From the NCBI RefSeq assembly GCF_016801865.2, contig NC_068939.1, forward strand, positions 122,995,671 through 123,059,670: a stretch of 64,000 nt of DNA. Reading direction: 5' to 3'. This DNA is from Culex pipiens pallens (lineage: Eukaryota > Arthropoda > Insecta > Diptera > Culicidae). A program made the translations under genes and the position numbers. Numbering within the stretch: position 1 is the first letter of the stretch; each line of letters starts with the position of its first letter. The notes under the pieces were generated by a model. The model saw nothing but the letters and a program-made list of their open reading frames with translations, had not been told where the DNA came from and searched no databases. Of this stretch, positions 45,391 through 57,399 are shown piece after piece.

Positions 45391-45862
45391 GATTATTGTT
45401 ATCGTCCCGACGCTTATGATTACCATTATCGCTTTCGTTAGTAGCTTATATTATCGACGATAATTTTATCGAATACAAAATTATGAATTATTCAAACTGT
45501 ATCCTAAAGTTAAGAACAAGGTTTTTTTTTTGTAATTTATAATAAATTAATTCGTTATAACTTTTTTCAATGACTTGAAAATACGGATTGAAAACAGGTA
45601 AAAATTGTCTTCCATCGAAAAACTGGGATTCAAATTTATTCAATTAGTAATGATTTTTTTAATATGAAAAAAAACTAGCTACAAATATTGATATAAAAGA
45701 AAGCAGTGGAGAAATAAGGGGATTCCATGAAATTGTTTTTTTTTATTATTCAAAACCTTTACCCAATTGTTCAATAATTTATTAAAAGACTCAAATTTTC
45801 ATCCACATAATATCATAACCATCAATCAACCCTCCTCCCCCACATTTCCTAACCTCCCTCAC
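45391..45862. other. Exon-proximal part of intron 1
   Basis: AT-rich up to about 45820, then a C-rich tract leading into the exon 1 donor (GTGAGG on the minus strand). No element recognised. Confidence 0.5.
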
Positions 45863-46318
45863 TCCTTCCCCATCCGTCGCCGCCGTCACAACATCGTCCT
45901 TGACATCCGCCTCCTGCTCTCCCATTCTAGTCCCCAACAGATGGTGCTGCCGGTCCTGCTGCTGGCTGCAAAGTTTCTTCCCCCCTCCACCCGGTCCTCC
46001 ACCGCCCTCGCCCTCACAGGGTGACGCCGCCGCCTTCGAAAATAGGAGATTCCGGGGAAAGTGCGACGGTCCATGCTGCTGGTAGGGGGGCGGTCCCGGC
46101 GTGGACAGATCTTCGGCCTTTTCGTCATCGTGGGGTGAGGCGGGGGTGGAGTGGGGACTCGAGGGGTGTGGCTTCTGGAGCAGGGACGCCGACGCCGCAA
46201 ACAGGTTCTTGTAGAACTGGGCCGGAAATAGGGGAAAGTGGGGCTTTTCGGGGGTGCCCAGCCGGTCTTCATCGGCTTTCGTGTAGAGGTCCTCCTTGAT
46301 CCGGATGTTGGACGCCAT
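45863..46318 (-). CDS. First coding exon of the regulator-like protein
   Basis: ATG at 46318 is preceded immediately by an in-frame TAG, so it is the first possible start of this frame; +4 is G. The 456 bases (152 codons) end GAAGGA before GTGAGG in phase 0, matching the phase-0 acceptor of exon 2. The sequence begins MASNIRIKEDLYTKADEDRL. It has a Phe/Pro/Leu patch at 26-47, Pro/Ser-rich 49-62, AEDLST at 68-73 (resembling a CtBP-binding PxDLS-type motif), and poly-Gly near 103-115. A nuclear regulator is inferred from composition only. The 5-kb intron holds the octamer satellite and two transposons. Confidence 0.85.
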
Positions 46319-46960
46319 CTATTCCGGTTGGTTGAAAAACTGGGGTAATCCAAAAGTGGGGGTGGAGAAAAACTTTTCCCCAGCAAACTTTCACTTGTTG
46401 GCCTCGATCGACGAGGAGTAATTAGATTTTCACTTTCTTCCTTCTTTGGAATTTGCCACCAGGTAGCGCTGCGCAGCGCGCGCAAATTGCCGCCTTTCAG
46501 GGGTATAAAACTTGCGTTTTCCTTCTTTTTCGAGCTGTTATCACAAACTTTGGCGGTCTTGAATAAATTTTTCGCCCCTTTTAAATGCAACTCAACTCGG
46601 TTGAGGAAAACTTTCACTTTTGACTTTTCTACTTCTACACAGGAATCAGACTTTTGCGCTAGGAACTTTTTGTTACACTCTTTTTTTTTCTTTGGTTATC
46701 TTCACAGTTGACTTCACTTATTCTAACAAGAAAAAATAACACAAAACCTTCTTCTTTTGGCCTAGTTTTGAGGAACTTTCGTTGCACGATTTTTGAAGCA
46801 CCGCTAAATTTAAAGGTTAGGAACTTTTCTTTCTTCCGCGAAAAAGGCCTCTCATGGTTGTTTATTTTTCTAAATTTTGACCTCCGGTGGTCAGATTCGC
46901 GACGACTCCGGGAGCCAACCGGCTGCAAACTGCAATCTTTCCCTTGCAGTGGAGCGTCTT
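46319..46960 (-). promoter_or_regulatory. Probable 5'UTR and proximal promoter of the minus-strand gene
   Basis: Read on the minus strand the sequence is A-rich with GTGAAG, AAAGTGAAAG and CAACAAGTG words typical of insect leaders, and no repeat intrudes. I cannot place the start site: there is no convincing TATA in this orientation, although GGTATAAAAC on the plus strand (46503-46512) faces the other way. Alternating stops exclude coding upstream of 46318 in the same frame. Confidence 0.45.
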
Positions 46961-47560
46961 GAAGCTCATAATGCCAACTCTTCGCCGAGGACGACGACGA
47001 CGACGACGGGGTTTTTTTTCTACTTTATTTTCCTTTTTTTTTGCTATATTCAGCTGCTTCCTTTTTCCTGATCAGACCCCCCTTAAACTCCCCTGACCCT
47101 CCCTCCCTCCCAACATTCGAACAAAACGAGAAAAATGCAATGGGAAAAATATAAGTTTTATATATACACACATACATTTTTTTATGCTTTCTTTCGCTGT
47201 ACCCCTCCCCCCCCCAAATCCTCCGACAATCCGACGTTTTTCTTATTCTGGTCTGGTGTGTGGAAAAGCGCTTTCCTAGCCAACCCAGCCCGTGCATTGC
47301 TTTTGGTGGTGATCCTCGATTTTTCCCCGTGTGCGATGAGTTTTTCTTCCCGATGTTCTCCTTGAAGCTTTTCCCGACCGCCAGGACACCACCCTGGCTA
47401 TTGCTTTAAAGCTGTTTTTTTTTACTTCTCTTGGTTCGTGTATGCAAGCTTTGCTTTTCTTATGGCTTTTTTTCTGTGTGTGCTTTTTTTATTTCTTCGC
47501 GAGTGTGGACGACCATGCGAGGGAGGGCAGTGGTGAAGGAAAAAAATTAAAAAGGGGGGA
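46961..47560. other. Unique GC-richer upstream region
   Basis: CGACGACGACGACGACGG at 46989, C9 near 47204 and pyrimidine-rich runs. Likely upstream flank of the gene. No supported frame. Confidence 0.4.
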
Positions 47561-48490
47561 AATGGCATAAAAAATTATGAAACTTTTTTTAAGTAGATTA
47601 AACCAACCTTTTACATATATAATTTTACATAAATAACATATGAGCCAAATATGAGCACTCTAACTCAATGGAAAGTGGAGCAAATTAGGACATAAAGTTT
47701 GATATATAACCCAAAAAAAAATCATTAAATGGCACTAACTAAGACAAAACATTTTTTTTGTGTAATTTTATGCTCGGGAGATCCCATCAAATCTTCTGGA
47801 TATATTGTTATCAAATACGTGTTCCTGAATCAATTTCACAATAGAAACATGCATAAAAATGTGTATTTTCATGCATTTATGTCCAAAGCATTTATGTTTC
47901 CAAGGATACTGGATGTCACCCGAGGAAAAGCAGCTTCCAAATTTGTCAAATTTTCATTTAGTAACAGGTATAAATTGGATAATGACTTGTCCACGTGGAC
48001 AATAAATTCAAAAAAAAAAACTATTTATAAAACGATACATCAAAAATCAGAGAAAATGTCGAATTCATACATATTTAGATGGATTGAACATATTTTGCTC
48101 CTAAAATCTACAAATAAATCATTATTAACACAAATTGGACAAATTGGTATAAATGGTTACCAGGCATGCATCGGCACTAAGAGCTGAGCTCTTCTAAATG
48201 AGGAATTTGAGGGGATGCATGTCTGATGGTGATTAAGGGTGATTTATTGTTATTATTATTTTTAATTGTTAATTTTCTACGGAAATTGTTTTAAGCAGTG
48301 ATTTTCAGAAAACAAAAAAAAATTCTTTTAGTGGAATCCAAATAATTAATTTAAAAGGTTTTTCGGAATTCAGAATTGTTATAAACGTCACTTGAACCTC
48401 CCGATTATGTTTGTTGTAAAAAAGTAAATTCTGAATACGTTTTAAAATTGATTTGATGATGAGGTTGCAGAACTCGAATTTGATGTTTTG
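47561..48490. other. AT-rich upstream stretch, no supported gene
   Basis: A plus-strand open frame of 152 codons (47729-48187) exists but is Lys/Ile/Phe-rich like random AT-rich DNA and matches nothing I know. Confidence 0.4.
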
Positions 48491-48491
48491 T

Positions 48492-48594
48492 TCGTGATTC
48501 GATTATCCGAAGTCCCATACAAACCTTCGGATAATCGAACTTTGGATAATCGAAACTTCGGATAATCGAGGCTTCGGATAGTCGAGTCTGGACT
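48492..48594. repeat. Solo right end of a pogo/Tigger-like MITE
   Basis: TGATTCGATTATCCGAAG, three further TTCGGATAATCGA-type units and CGAGTCTGGACTG at the end. It has more internal units than other copies, suggesting unit expansion. Confidence 0.65.
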
Positions 48595-49204
48595 GTGTTT
48601 TGAACTTAGGTAAAATAACGTTGTACAGCACCGCAAAAAAATTTTAATAAAAAAAGTTAAGTTTATATATAGATGTTTTTAAAACAAATGATTTACATTT
48701 GGATTGGTTTTGAAAGAATGATACAAAACTTGTTTTTATTTTTTTCCCCTACACCCCCCTCTCCATTTACGGATACTTTATTCCAAGTTCCGGAGATTAT
48801 CTGCATTGTTTGAAACTTTCACAGTTCCTAAAATGATCAGTTAGAAAATATTTTATTAATATATTTTCGATTAATTTATGCTTTCTTAAAAAAAAACTAG
48901 CTGTCATTAAAAACAAAATTTCTGAGATACTTTTAATTATTCAGTCAAGGGCAGGATTCGAAATAAAAATAATTTTTAATTGGCTTTGTCAAACTTTGCA
49001 ATCTTTTTTAACTTAAGAGTAATTCTTTATAGGTAAAAAAAAAATATGTTTCAACAAAAAAAAAAATTCAAGTGGCCAATTTTTGTCATCAAAAACATTT
49101 CCAAAAATGATTTTTTTTTGAAAATGGTTCTATTAGGCACTTCGATATTTTGTGTCAAAATGACAACTAATAAAAAAATAGGTTATTTTTTTTAATTTTT
49201 TTTT
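48595..49204. other. AT-rich stretch, no feature
   Basis: Nothing recognisable. Confidence 0.4.
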
Positions 49205-49348
49205 TACTGAGAAGTCCCAAGCAAAATCTACAACTTGGCCAAAGCAACCATTTGATCAGAAAATACGTTCTCAAGATACAGATTTTTCCAAATATTTACT
49301 AGCTTTTTTGTATGGACAGCTGCCAATATTTTATGGAGACTTGTATAG
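49205..49348 (+). repeat. Hairpin-arm fragment interrupted by the next element
   Basis: ATCTACAACTTGGCCAAAGC, GATACAGATTTTTCC and GGAGACTTGTATAG follow the arm order of 57744-59673. The phrase continues at 51673 (ATAGACTATTTGG) after the hairpin element is removed. Confidence 0.65.
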
Positions 49349-51672
49349 GGGTCATTCCACCTGAAGTGTGCAAGAAAAAATGCAAATTTGAAAATTACCA
49401 TCTCAGATTCTGCTCAAATTTAGCAGAGCTGTTGAGACTATAAAAACATGCAAGAATCCCGAATTTCATCCAAATCGGACCACCCCCTCCATTTTTGTAC
49501 CCTCCCAAAAAATCGACTTTTTGGCGATTTTTGAGCGAAACCCCTATTTTCAAACGGCGATAGCTCAGGAACCACAAATCTTAGAGGGTCGGTCTTAGAC
49601 TCAATTTTGAAGGAAATTGGACGTAGAATCCATTTCCGTGATCAAAATTTAGATTAGAATATATTTTCTACCTGTATTGCGCAATTGAAAACTATAAATG
49701 GCCGTATCTCAAAACAGCCCTATTTATTTTTTTGATTTGACCTCACCATCGTGTTCCCCAGCCAATTTTACATAAGAAGAAAGGAATATGTTTCGTTCCA
49801 GAGATATCGAATTTTAAAGTTTTGCGTATTTGAGATTACCTACATCAGCTACACTCGACGCATCTGCTAGAAGCACACAGTCGTGCTGATCAATAATTAC
49901 TACCTGGTGCTTTGGTAGATGAATTATTTTTATAATTTATGCGATTTTGAAATAACTAATACCAAGAACAATCTATTTTTTGTTTCAGGAATATTTATTG
50001 AGTTATTTTTAATGCTCTGTTTTTCCTGAACCATATCAAGTAAAATTTGAATTTTTGATTTGCAAATGCTACAGAGTTTTTACAATACAATTTTCAAAAA
50101 TAATAGTTTTTCTCAGCGAGCACAAATGTAAAGCTGGCTGCAGTAGATAAAATAATTTCCATGGGCTCTAGGGCTTTTGCCATGTGCGGTAGCGAAATAA
50201 CGATATTCAGCAAAAACCCCAAAATCTGCCTTACGGTTGAAATGTTGTTGTTGTTAATTTATTTATTTCTGGAAGCTCTAACTTTCTTGGTCATTCGTTG
50301 CCCTACACAGAAAAAAAATGGTAAAATTTATCAGGAAATGGTGACAAAATGTGTAATCTAACATCTGAAAATGATGAATTTTCATGAGTTTCTGGTGAAT
50401 ATTCATCAGGTTCACATGTTTACACATTTTTTCGGTAATATTACTCAAAAAAAAATTCAACTTACCAAGTTTTCAACATTCCAAAATTTAACTTTTTTTT
50501 GCTGTGTATTACGGTTTAAAAAATTGATAATATGAATCCGATTTTTATATTGTGAGCCAGTTTCATCTGAATAATTGATGATTTTGTTCAATTATGGTAC
50601 ATTTGATTTCAAAAACAAAACCATATATTTCTGATACATGTGAACAGCAGCTTTATTTTCTTCCGATGATTCGAAATGATTGACAACAAAAAAAGATTAT
50701 TGCCCAGACGGTAATAAATCAAATCAATCTTTGTGATTATCTTACGTTTTTTTGGTTTTATACTTTCCAGAAAACCTCCTTCTTAATCGTTCTTTGCGAG
50801 AATACACCTATCAACAAGTTTTATTCATCTTAATTCATAATTTTTAACCCGACAATGTATAGTAAACTTTTTCTTAAGTGTTACTCACAAGATCAATTGC
50901 AATTTCCTGCTAGCTCTGCCGGAATTCCAATCTGCCCTGTATTGTGTGTCGTTCTTGCTCTGTCCTGTGGGCTAGCACGCAAATTCACCGTATACTAATA
51001 TTTTTTTTTAAATTTGAAATCGTACACTAGTTTGCCACAGTAGTGTACAATTAATTTTAGATAAATTTTCTAAACATTATTTATTACAAAATCTTATTTC
51101 AATAAATTGCCAGGTAGTAATTATTGATCAGAACGACTGTGTGCTTCTAGCAGATGCGTTGAGTGTAGCTGATGTAGGTAATCTCAAATACTCAAAACTT
51201 TAAAATTCGATATCTCTGGAACGAAACATATTCCTTTCTGTCGATAAGTGATTCTTATGTAAAATTGGCTGGGGAACACGATGGTGAGGTCAAATCAAAA
51301 AAAATAAATAGGGCTGTTTTGAGATACGGCCATTTAAAGTTTACAATTGCGCAATACAGGTAGAAAATATATTCTAATCTAAATTTTGATCACGGAAAGG
51401 GATTCTACGTCCAATTTCCTTCAAAATTGAGTCTAAGACCGACCCTCTATGATTTTTGGTTCCTGAGATATCGCCGTTTGAAAATAGGGGTTTCGCTCAA
51501 AAATCGCTAAAAAGTCGATTTTTTGGGAGGGTACAAAAATGGAGGGGGTGGTCCGATTTGGATGAAATTCGGGATTCTTGCATGTTTTTATAGTCTCAAC
51601 AGCCCTGCCAAATTTGAGCAGGATCGGAGAGGGTAATTTTCAAATGCTGTTCCGCTTCAGATGGAATGACCC
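49349..51672. mobile_element. 2.32-kb hairpin element, target duplication ATAG
   Basis: Ends GGGTCATTCCACCTGAAG and the complement of GGGTCATTCCATCTGAAG. ATAG lies on both sides (49345-49348, 51673-51676). Arms 49349-49910 and 51110-51672 are 562 and 563 bases and nearly identical in inverted form (for example CCTCACCATCGTGTTCCCC with GGGGAACACGATGGTGAGG). A 1.2-kb spacer separates them and holds a MITE (50306-50506). The element sits inside an older repeat that reads through when it is removed. No transposase frame. Confidence 0.85.
50306..50506. mobile_element. MITE of the 36231-36458 family, copy 2, in the hairpin spacer
   Basis: CACAGAAAAAAAATGG and TTTTTTTTGCTGTG ends with TA on both sides. 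Interior phrases match the first copy in order. It inserted into the spacer of 49349-51672 or was carried by it. Confidence 0.75.
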
Positions 51673-51760
51673 ATAGACTATTTGGTCATAAAAAAGAAAA
51701 AAATCTTGAATTTGTATTCATTTCTGCGAATAATAATTATGCTTCGAGTAGATTTCTAGT

Positions 51761-51829
51761 TTTTTTTTTGAATAGGTCCTATAAACATATGAAAGACAAT
51801 AGCTTATAGAACCTTTTCAAAAAAAAAAT
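51761..51829. repeat. Short palindromic repeat (AGGTCCTAT family), copy 2
   Basis: AATAGGTCCTATAAACATATG then GAACCTTTTC: same layout as 2674-2730. Confidence 0.75.
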
Positions 51830-51954
51830 CTCTGGAATTTATTCTTTCATGCCTTACCAAACCTTTACAACAATAAGGAAATTCAATTTCGGAAATTTTT
51901 CTTTATAAGTTGTAAAAAATAAGACAATTAAGAAAAACAGAAAAAAGATTGTTG

Positions 51955-52028
51955 TTCATGATTCAGTAATCCGAAGTTTCATACAATCCTTCGGATTATC
52001 AAAACAACGGATAATCGAGTCTGGACTG
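51955..52028. repeat. Solo right end of a pogo/Tigger-like MITE
   Basis: TGATTCAGTAATCCGAAG and GATAATCGAGTCTGGACTG followed by TA. Confidence 0.65.
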
Positions 52029-52044
52029 TACCAAGCATGAATGT

Positions 52045-52735
52045 AATTCTGTAGCAATTCATTCAATTGATAGACGAGCAGGCGGTTACTTCTAGAACTA
52101 AACCTATATAATTTTATCTTTCGTTCTTCGTCATTCTGGTTATGCCTTTTACATTACTACTGCTCCTTTTTAAAGCCCATTTAAAATTGATTGTTTTTCA
52201 GGTTTAATTTTTTTTTTCAAGTTTTTACAAAACAAAAACAAATTTTATATTTAAAAATCCAAATAATAACAAAACTTCCAGAGAGCGAGTTGTGGCGTTA
52301 TAACCACGGCAAATAGTGTCCAGGGCATTCGTGAAAATACAATGTCCCATACAAGAGGGTCCCGGAGTACCAAACCTTCTTAGGTGCTCCCTACGAATAC
52401 AATCAAAATCTCGGAGCGTATGGTGGTGTGTCCCCACGCTGCTTCCTCCCCTGTCGATTCAGAATTGTGTTGTTGTTCGAACACTCAGTGCTCAAACTCA
52501 ACCCACTTCAAACGAATCATGTCTCTGCGATAAATCAGTAGCAGTTCATTAAATTTTAAGTACCACCAGGTGATTACTTCTGAAACCAGACTTATTAAAT
52601 TTGATCATTTTTTTCGTCATTATGGTTATGCTGCAGACATAACCACTGCAGATTTTTAAAGTAAAATTTAAATCTTTTTTTTCAATTTAAGTCTTAAATT
52701 ACATCAAAAATTCAAACAAAACTTCCTTTATATGA
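52045..52735. repeat. Diverged direct repeats flanking a GC-richer segment
   Basis: 52050-52280 and about 52530-52735 share, in order, GTAGCA(A/G)TTCATT, GGTTACTTCT or GATTACTTCT, TCGTCATT.TGGTTATGC and TTTTTTTCAA, with about 75% identity by eye. Between them (52285-52530) is a GC-richer block with CAATGTCCCATACAAGAGGG and CCCACGCTGCTTCC. It may be a retroelement relic between terminal repeats or a simple tandem duplication. Confidence 0.5.
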
Positions 52736-53640
52736 TAACCCTCCCCTTCATGTTCCGCCACTGTCACACATGAGGTCCACCACCACCACCACCACCAGCT
52801 ATGACAACGGCGCCTCTACCAAGGGTAAAGCTCAGCGCGAAAGAATTGTTGTTGTAGAAATAGCGTATTTTTTATTTCTTCACTATTTTTTTTTCTTGTA
52901 CCTTATTCCTATTTTTTCCACCCACAGGAGTGTATGTTGTGACCGCTTTTCCCCCCACCCCATCTCATAAGGAAAAAAAGAAGCTTCCTTTCGCGCTGTT
53001 TTGTTACTGCTTCTTCTATTTCTTCTCGTGTGAGTGTATGGTACTGTTTTCCTCCTCGCGTGGCTCGCGATATTTTCTTGTGCGAGCTTTTCTTCACAAT
53101 TGAAAGGAGTAGGAGCGTGGTGGTGGCGAAAAAAAAAATCGCGCTCGTTCACCACCCAACAAAACCTCCCCAATTCAAACATATACTCTCTCATGCATTC
53201 CATATTTTATGTGTTTTGTGTATTTCTTTTTTCAACTCTCTTCTAGCATCGATGTGCATAAGTGCAGCAGGGTGGTGAGATCAAAACCGGGGAATCAATA
53301 GTTGCCTTCCCGAAAGGATTCTTTTTTTCGGGCTAGTTTTGCCAAGTTTTTCAACATTTTTCTCCGGAAAAAAACACTCTCTCTATAAATATCCTCCCGT
53401 TTGCCACCGAACCACCACCCTCTTTGGGATTGAAATCTAATCTGAACTTGTTTGTGGCCGACTTAGTGGCATCATTTTGCGGGTGAAGAAATTTGCAACA
53501 CAAATTAGGTTCCTTGTTGTTGCTCTTGGTTGTCGGTTTAGGTTTCTATTTTGGCACTACTTTCTTCGTTTGCAACAGGTTTCCGAAGGATAGGTATAAT
53601 TGGTTGTTTTTGGTTGATTTGCTCTCTATTTTAGGATGAG
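52736..53640. other. GC-richer unique island
   Basis: Contains (CCA)7 at 52773-52796 and pyrimidine-rich tracts. No supported frame. Confidence 0.35.
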
Positions 53641-54403
53641 TTATGGTTTATGATTTGTTTAATAAAATTGATTGAAATTTTGTCAAATTATTATTTTTTT
53701 TCCATCGAATTTTGAATTATTAGAATTGCTCATCGACAAGTGAGAGAAATTTTAACAAAAAAATTCAAAAAGTCATTCTTCAAGTCCACTTCTTAGAATT
53801 TTTTTTATTCCTACCATAGTTTTATGTTCATAACTATTGGGTTTCTAATGCCTTAAAAAAAGTTTTATGTGTTGTAAACAATCTAAGAACTAAGCGAGTT
53901 AAAATTTATCAAAAAATTGAGGATATTTAATAGTTATGGATTTTTTTAAGAATTATTTTAACAAAAATATGTGAAGCGCTTGTCTTGATTTTTGTTGTTG
54001 TTTTCATTAAATCCAAGTATAGACAGACACTAAAAATTCAACACAGTTAAAATAAGTTTAATTTTGGAATGGAATATGTTGTTTTCATGTGGAATATGTG
54101 AAATCATAAAAAATAGATGTAAATTTACATATTTTTGCATGTTATATTACATTTTTCATTATCATTTTTTCTAACACAGTGTAGTACAAGGCTGTCCAAC
54201 TTTCATGGCTTAATTTTCATTTTTTTTTCATAACAAACATATCAATTGCATAGTTCTTCATGCTTTCATTGCTAAAATCGGCTCTTAAATGTGCATTGGA
54301 CATCGAAAAATTAAGGTAATTATTAAAAAATTATCATCATTACATTATTTTACACTTTTTCCATCTTCAAATAAAGTTTTTGAATTCGAATTGATGTCTT
54401 TCT
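53641..54403. other. AT-rich stretch, no feature
   Basis: Nothing recognisable before the hairpin element. Confidence 0.4.
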
Positions 54404-54407
54404 ATCT

Positions 54408-55400
54408 GAGTAATTCTCTACCAAAACCGGAAATGGATTTTATTTGTATTTTTTTATTTGGCCTTTCCTATGACCAAAGAAGCTATTTTGTGTCATTGAT
54501 TCACCCATACAAGTCTCCATACAATTTTGGCTGCTGTCCATACAAAAATGGTATGTAAATATTCAAACAGCTGTAACTTTTGAGCGAATTTTCTGATCAA
54601 TTTGGTGTCTTCGGCAAAGTTGTAGGTATTGTTGAGGACTATTGAGAAAAAAAAAATAGGTACACGGATTTTTTTTTGCAGATTTTTTAATCAACTTTTT
54701 TTCACAAAACCTCAATTTCACAAAATACTTATTTTTTGATTTTCGAGATTTTTTGATATGTTTTAGGGGATAAAAATCCGCAACTTTTGAGCCATAGAGA
54801 AACATGGTCAAAAAATCTGTCGCCGAGTTATGATTTTTTGAAAAAATAGTGATTTTTGGAAAAAAAATAAATTTCATGCAAAAACAAAGTTTTTTGATTT
54901 TTAAAAATAGTGACTATGAGTGACTGTTTCTAAAAATATTTTTTTTGAAAGGTTCAGAAAATTTGCTATAAAATTGTCTAAGAGACATTGAAGATTGGAC
55001 CTCGGGTTGCTGAGATAGAACCGCTTTAAGAAAAAGAAACAGGAAAATTGAAGTTTTCTAAGTCTCACCAAAACAACCCACCATTTTCTAATGTCGATAT
55101 CTCAGCAACTAATGGTCCGATTTTCAATGTTAAAACATGAAACATTCGTGAAATTTTCCGATCTTTTCGAAAAAAATATGTTGAAATTTTTTAAATCCAG
55201 ACTAACATTTTCAATGGGCCAAACATTAAATATTACGCCCATTTTAAATGCTAGTCTTGATTTAAAAAATTTCAAAATATTTTTTTTTCAAAAAGATCGG
55301 GAAATTTTACGAATGGCTCAAACCAACAAAGTTTGAGCCAAATAAAAAAATACAAAAAATAAAAATGGTCGAAATCGGCAGATTTCGTAAAGAGTTGCTC
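54408..55400. mobile_element. 0.99-kb hairpin element with a truncated right arm, target duplication ATCT
   Basis: Left end GAGTAATTCTCTACCAAA; right end the complement of GAGCAACTCTTTACGAAA. ATCT lies on both sides (54404-54407, 55401-55404). The left arm follows 57744-58694 in order (GGTGTCTTCGGCAAAGTTG, TTTCTAATGTCGATATCTCAG, GATCTTTTCGAAAAAAATAT). After the centre near 55228 the right arm mirrors about 100 bases, then skips to the terminal 80. It is an internally deleted relative. Confidence 0.8.
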
Positions 55401-55404
55401 ATCT

Positions 55405-57390
55405 ATAATTTTGAAGTATCCAGTTTGAAAGTAAAATTACAAGGACAAAGAGTTAATATTCATCTAACAAAATGTTAAACATTTATTATTGAGCATTTTA
55501 AAACGGCTCACAAACATATTTAAAACAGCTTTATATGAAGTTTAAAATCTAGTAAAATTGTGTAATTGTTATTTCTGATTTTAAATATGAAAAATGAGCC
55601 AATAAATTCCATAAATTGAAAATGGACAGAACAATGTTAAAAGTTATGTCTGTGAACTCTTTGTGTATAGTTAGTAAAATAGCGTAAAAAAAAAAAATAG
55701 ATAACTATTTATAATTTTGCCATTTGAATAAAAAAAGGGGTTTCAACGCATTTAAAACCAGTTCAGTTGTTTTGCAATCATTAGGTTTCAAAAAATGTTA
55801 GATTTGACAAAACCAAAAATTTCAGCAAGAAAAAAAAATATTTGCGATACTAAACATCTAGAATTTTCAAAAATTCAATATTTTCAATGAACCAATGCTA
55901 AAAATTAAAACAATCATCTTCATATTTTATATGATTAATATTTTGATAACTAATAATAAACTATGAAATTTAAATTAATTTGAATTTCTGAGTATTGTAA
56001 CTCAAACGTAACTCAAACTATAAATATCAAAACAGAACAAATTGATTGCAATGCTCAAAAGCTTGTAAATAAACAATAAACAATTCAACATAAGACTAGT
56101 CTCTAACTTAAGCCACGCCAGATATCCACCAAAATCTCGTTTTGTGCACGCGACCAGAAGAAATAAAACCCAACAAAAACAAAAAAAACTCAAGACACAA
56201 AGCTTCCCCCAGAAAGAAAAACTGCTGCCCTTTGTGATTGTTCACACGACGAACCGGTTGATATGTTTTTCTGTTCCCGGCAGCAAGCACGACTTCGTCC
56301 TTGGGAAAAGCGGGGAAAAACAACCATAAAAAGTGGAGTTATAAGGAAAAAAGCAGCAGCACTCACATATCGAGGCGGAAAACCCAAGAAAACCTCCGGT
56401 CTCTGGTCAAATCCTGGCACTTCTCGGGGAAGGAAAAATGCAGCCGGGGAAAACTCGCCACTTTTCTATTATATTTTTCCATGAGCTTTTCTTTTTTCTT
56501 TCTTCACACACAGTGAAAGACATCCTTCAGTTTGGTTGCATTTTTTATATTTTCATTTTATGTATTTTTTTCTTCGTTTTGAGGATTTTTTTGCTTCACT
56601 TATGTTAAGAAGTGCACTTTTTATTGCACGTAGAAAAAATAATAAAAAATAAAATCTTTCGCCCGCACACACACACATGTGATGCACACAAGCTTTAGTG
56701 GCCTCTTCGTCATGTATCTTCACTAGTCTTGGTTGTGTGCAGTTTTTGCAAGTGGTTCTGTTTGCTGTTTTTGCTCAATATAAATTTATTTATTTTTCTT
56801 CAATTCTTGCATTTTTTTCATTCTCTTCCAAGATATATCTTGATTTCTCATGTTGAAGACCGGGGTGGTTTCCTGGTCGTATGTTGTATGTGTGATGTCG
56901 TTAAGACAGGGACATTCTACAGGTCAGTTTGCTTTTTGTTGAGCCAGTTTTGGTACGAATTGAGCCAATTTCGTGACCGTTGTGATTTTCGGTTTATTTT
57001 TTGCTTTCCGAAAGGACTGAAGGGAATCTGGAGAGAGATGAAATGAACCTATGAGATCGTTTTTTTTTTTCTGAAGAATTGATTGTGCTTTCATTTTGTT
57101 GAAATAAGGTATTTTTTATCATTTTTACTCGGCTCCGCAATTAAATGGCTACGACTTCTGTTTCTAAATAAGAACATTTCAGAACTGATTTCACCGTAAA
57201 TCTTGTAATCTGACTCAAAATATAAAAAAATAGCCAAAAAGCTTTACTTTCCCATGGATGGAAAACATTAAGAGCAATGTTTGATCGATTTTTTTAAAAC
57301 TAGCATTTTTAGGAATAGTGTCAGTTGATTATTGTCACAAAACAAGAAAATTCATGTTTGTGAGTGCCAAAAAAAGCAAAGCAATTATGT
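55405..57390. other. AT-rich stretch, then a GC-richer unique island at 56100-57060
   Basis: No element is visible in 55405-56100. The island has (CA)7 near 56665 and mixed unique sequence with no supported exon. 57060-57390 is AT-rich. Confidence 0.35.
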
Positions 57391-57399
57391 GTGATGAGT

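Noticed and set aside
46503..46512. TATA box for the minus-strand gene
   Set aside because: TATAAAA is on the plus strand and faces away from the gene.
47729..48187. Plus-strand 152-codon open frame
   Set aside because: AT-driven composition, no motif, no splice or promoter support.
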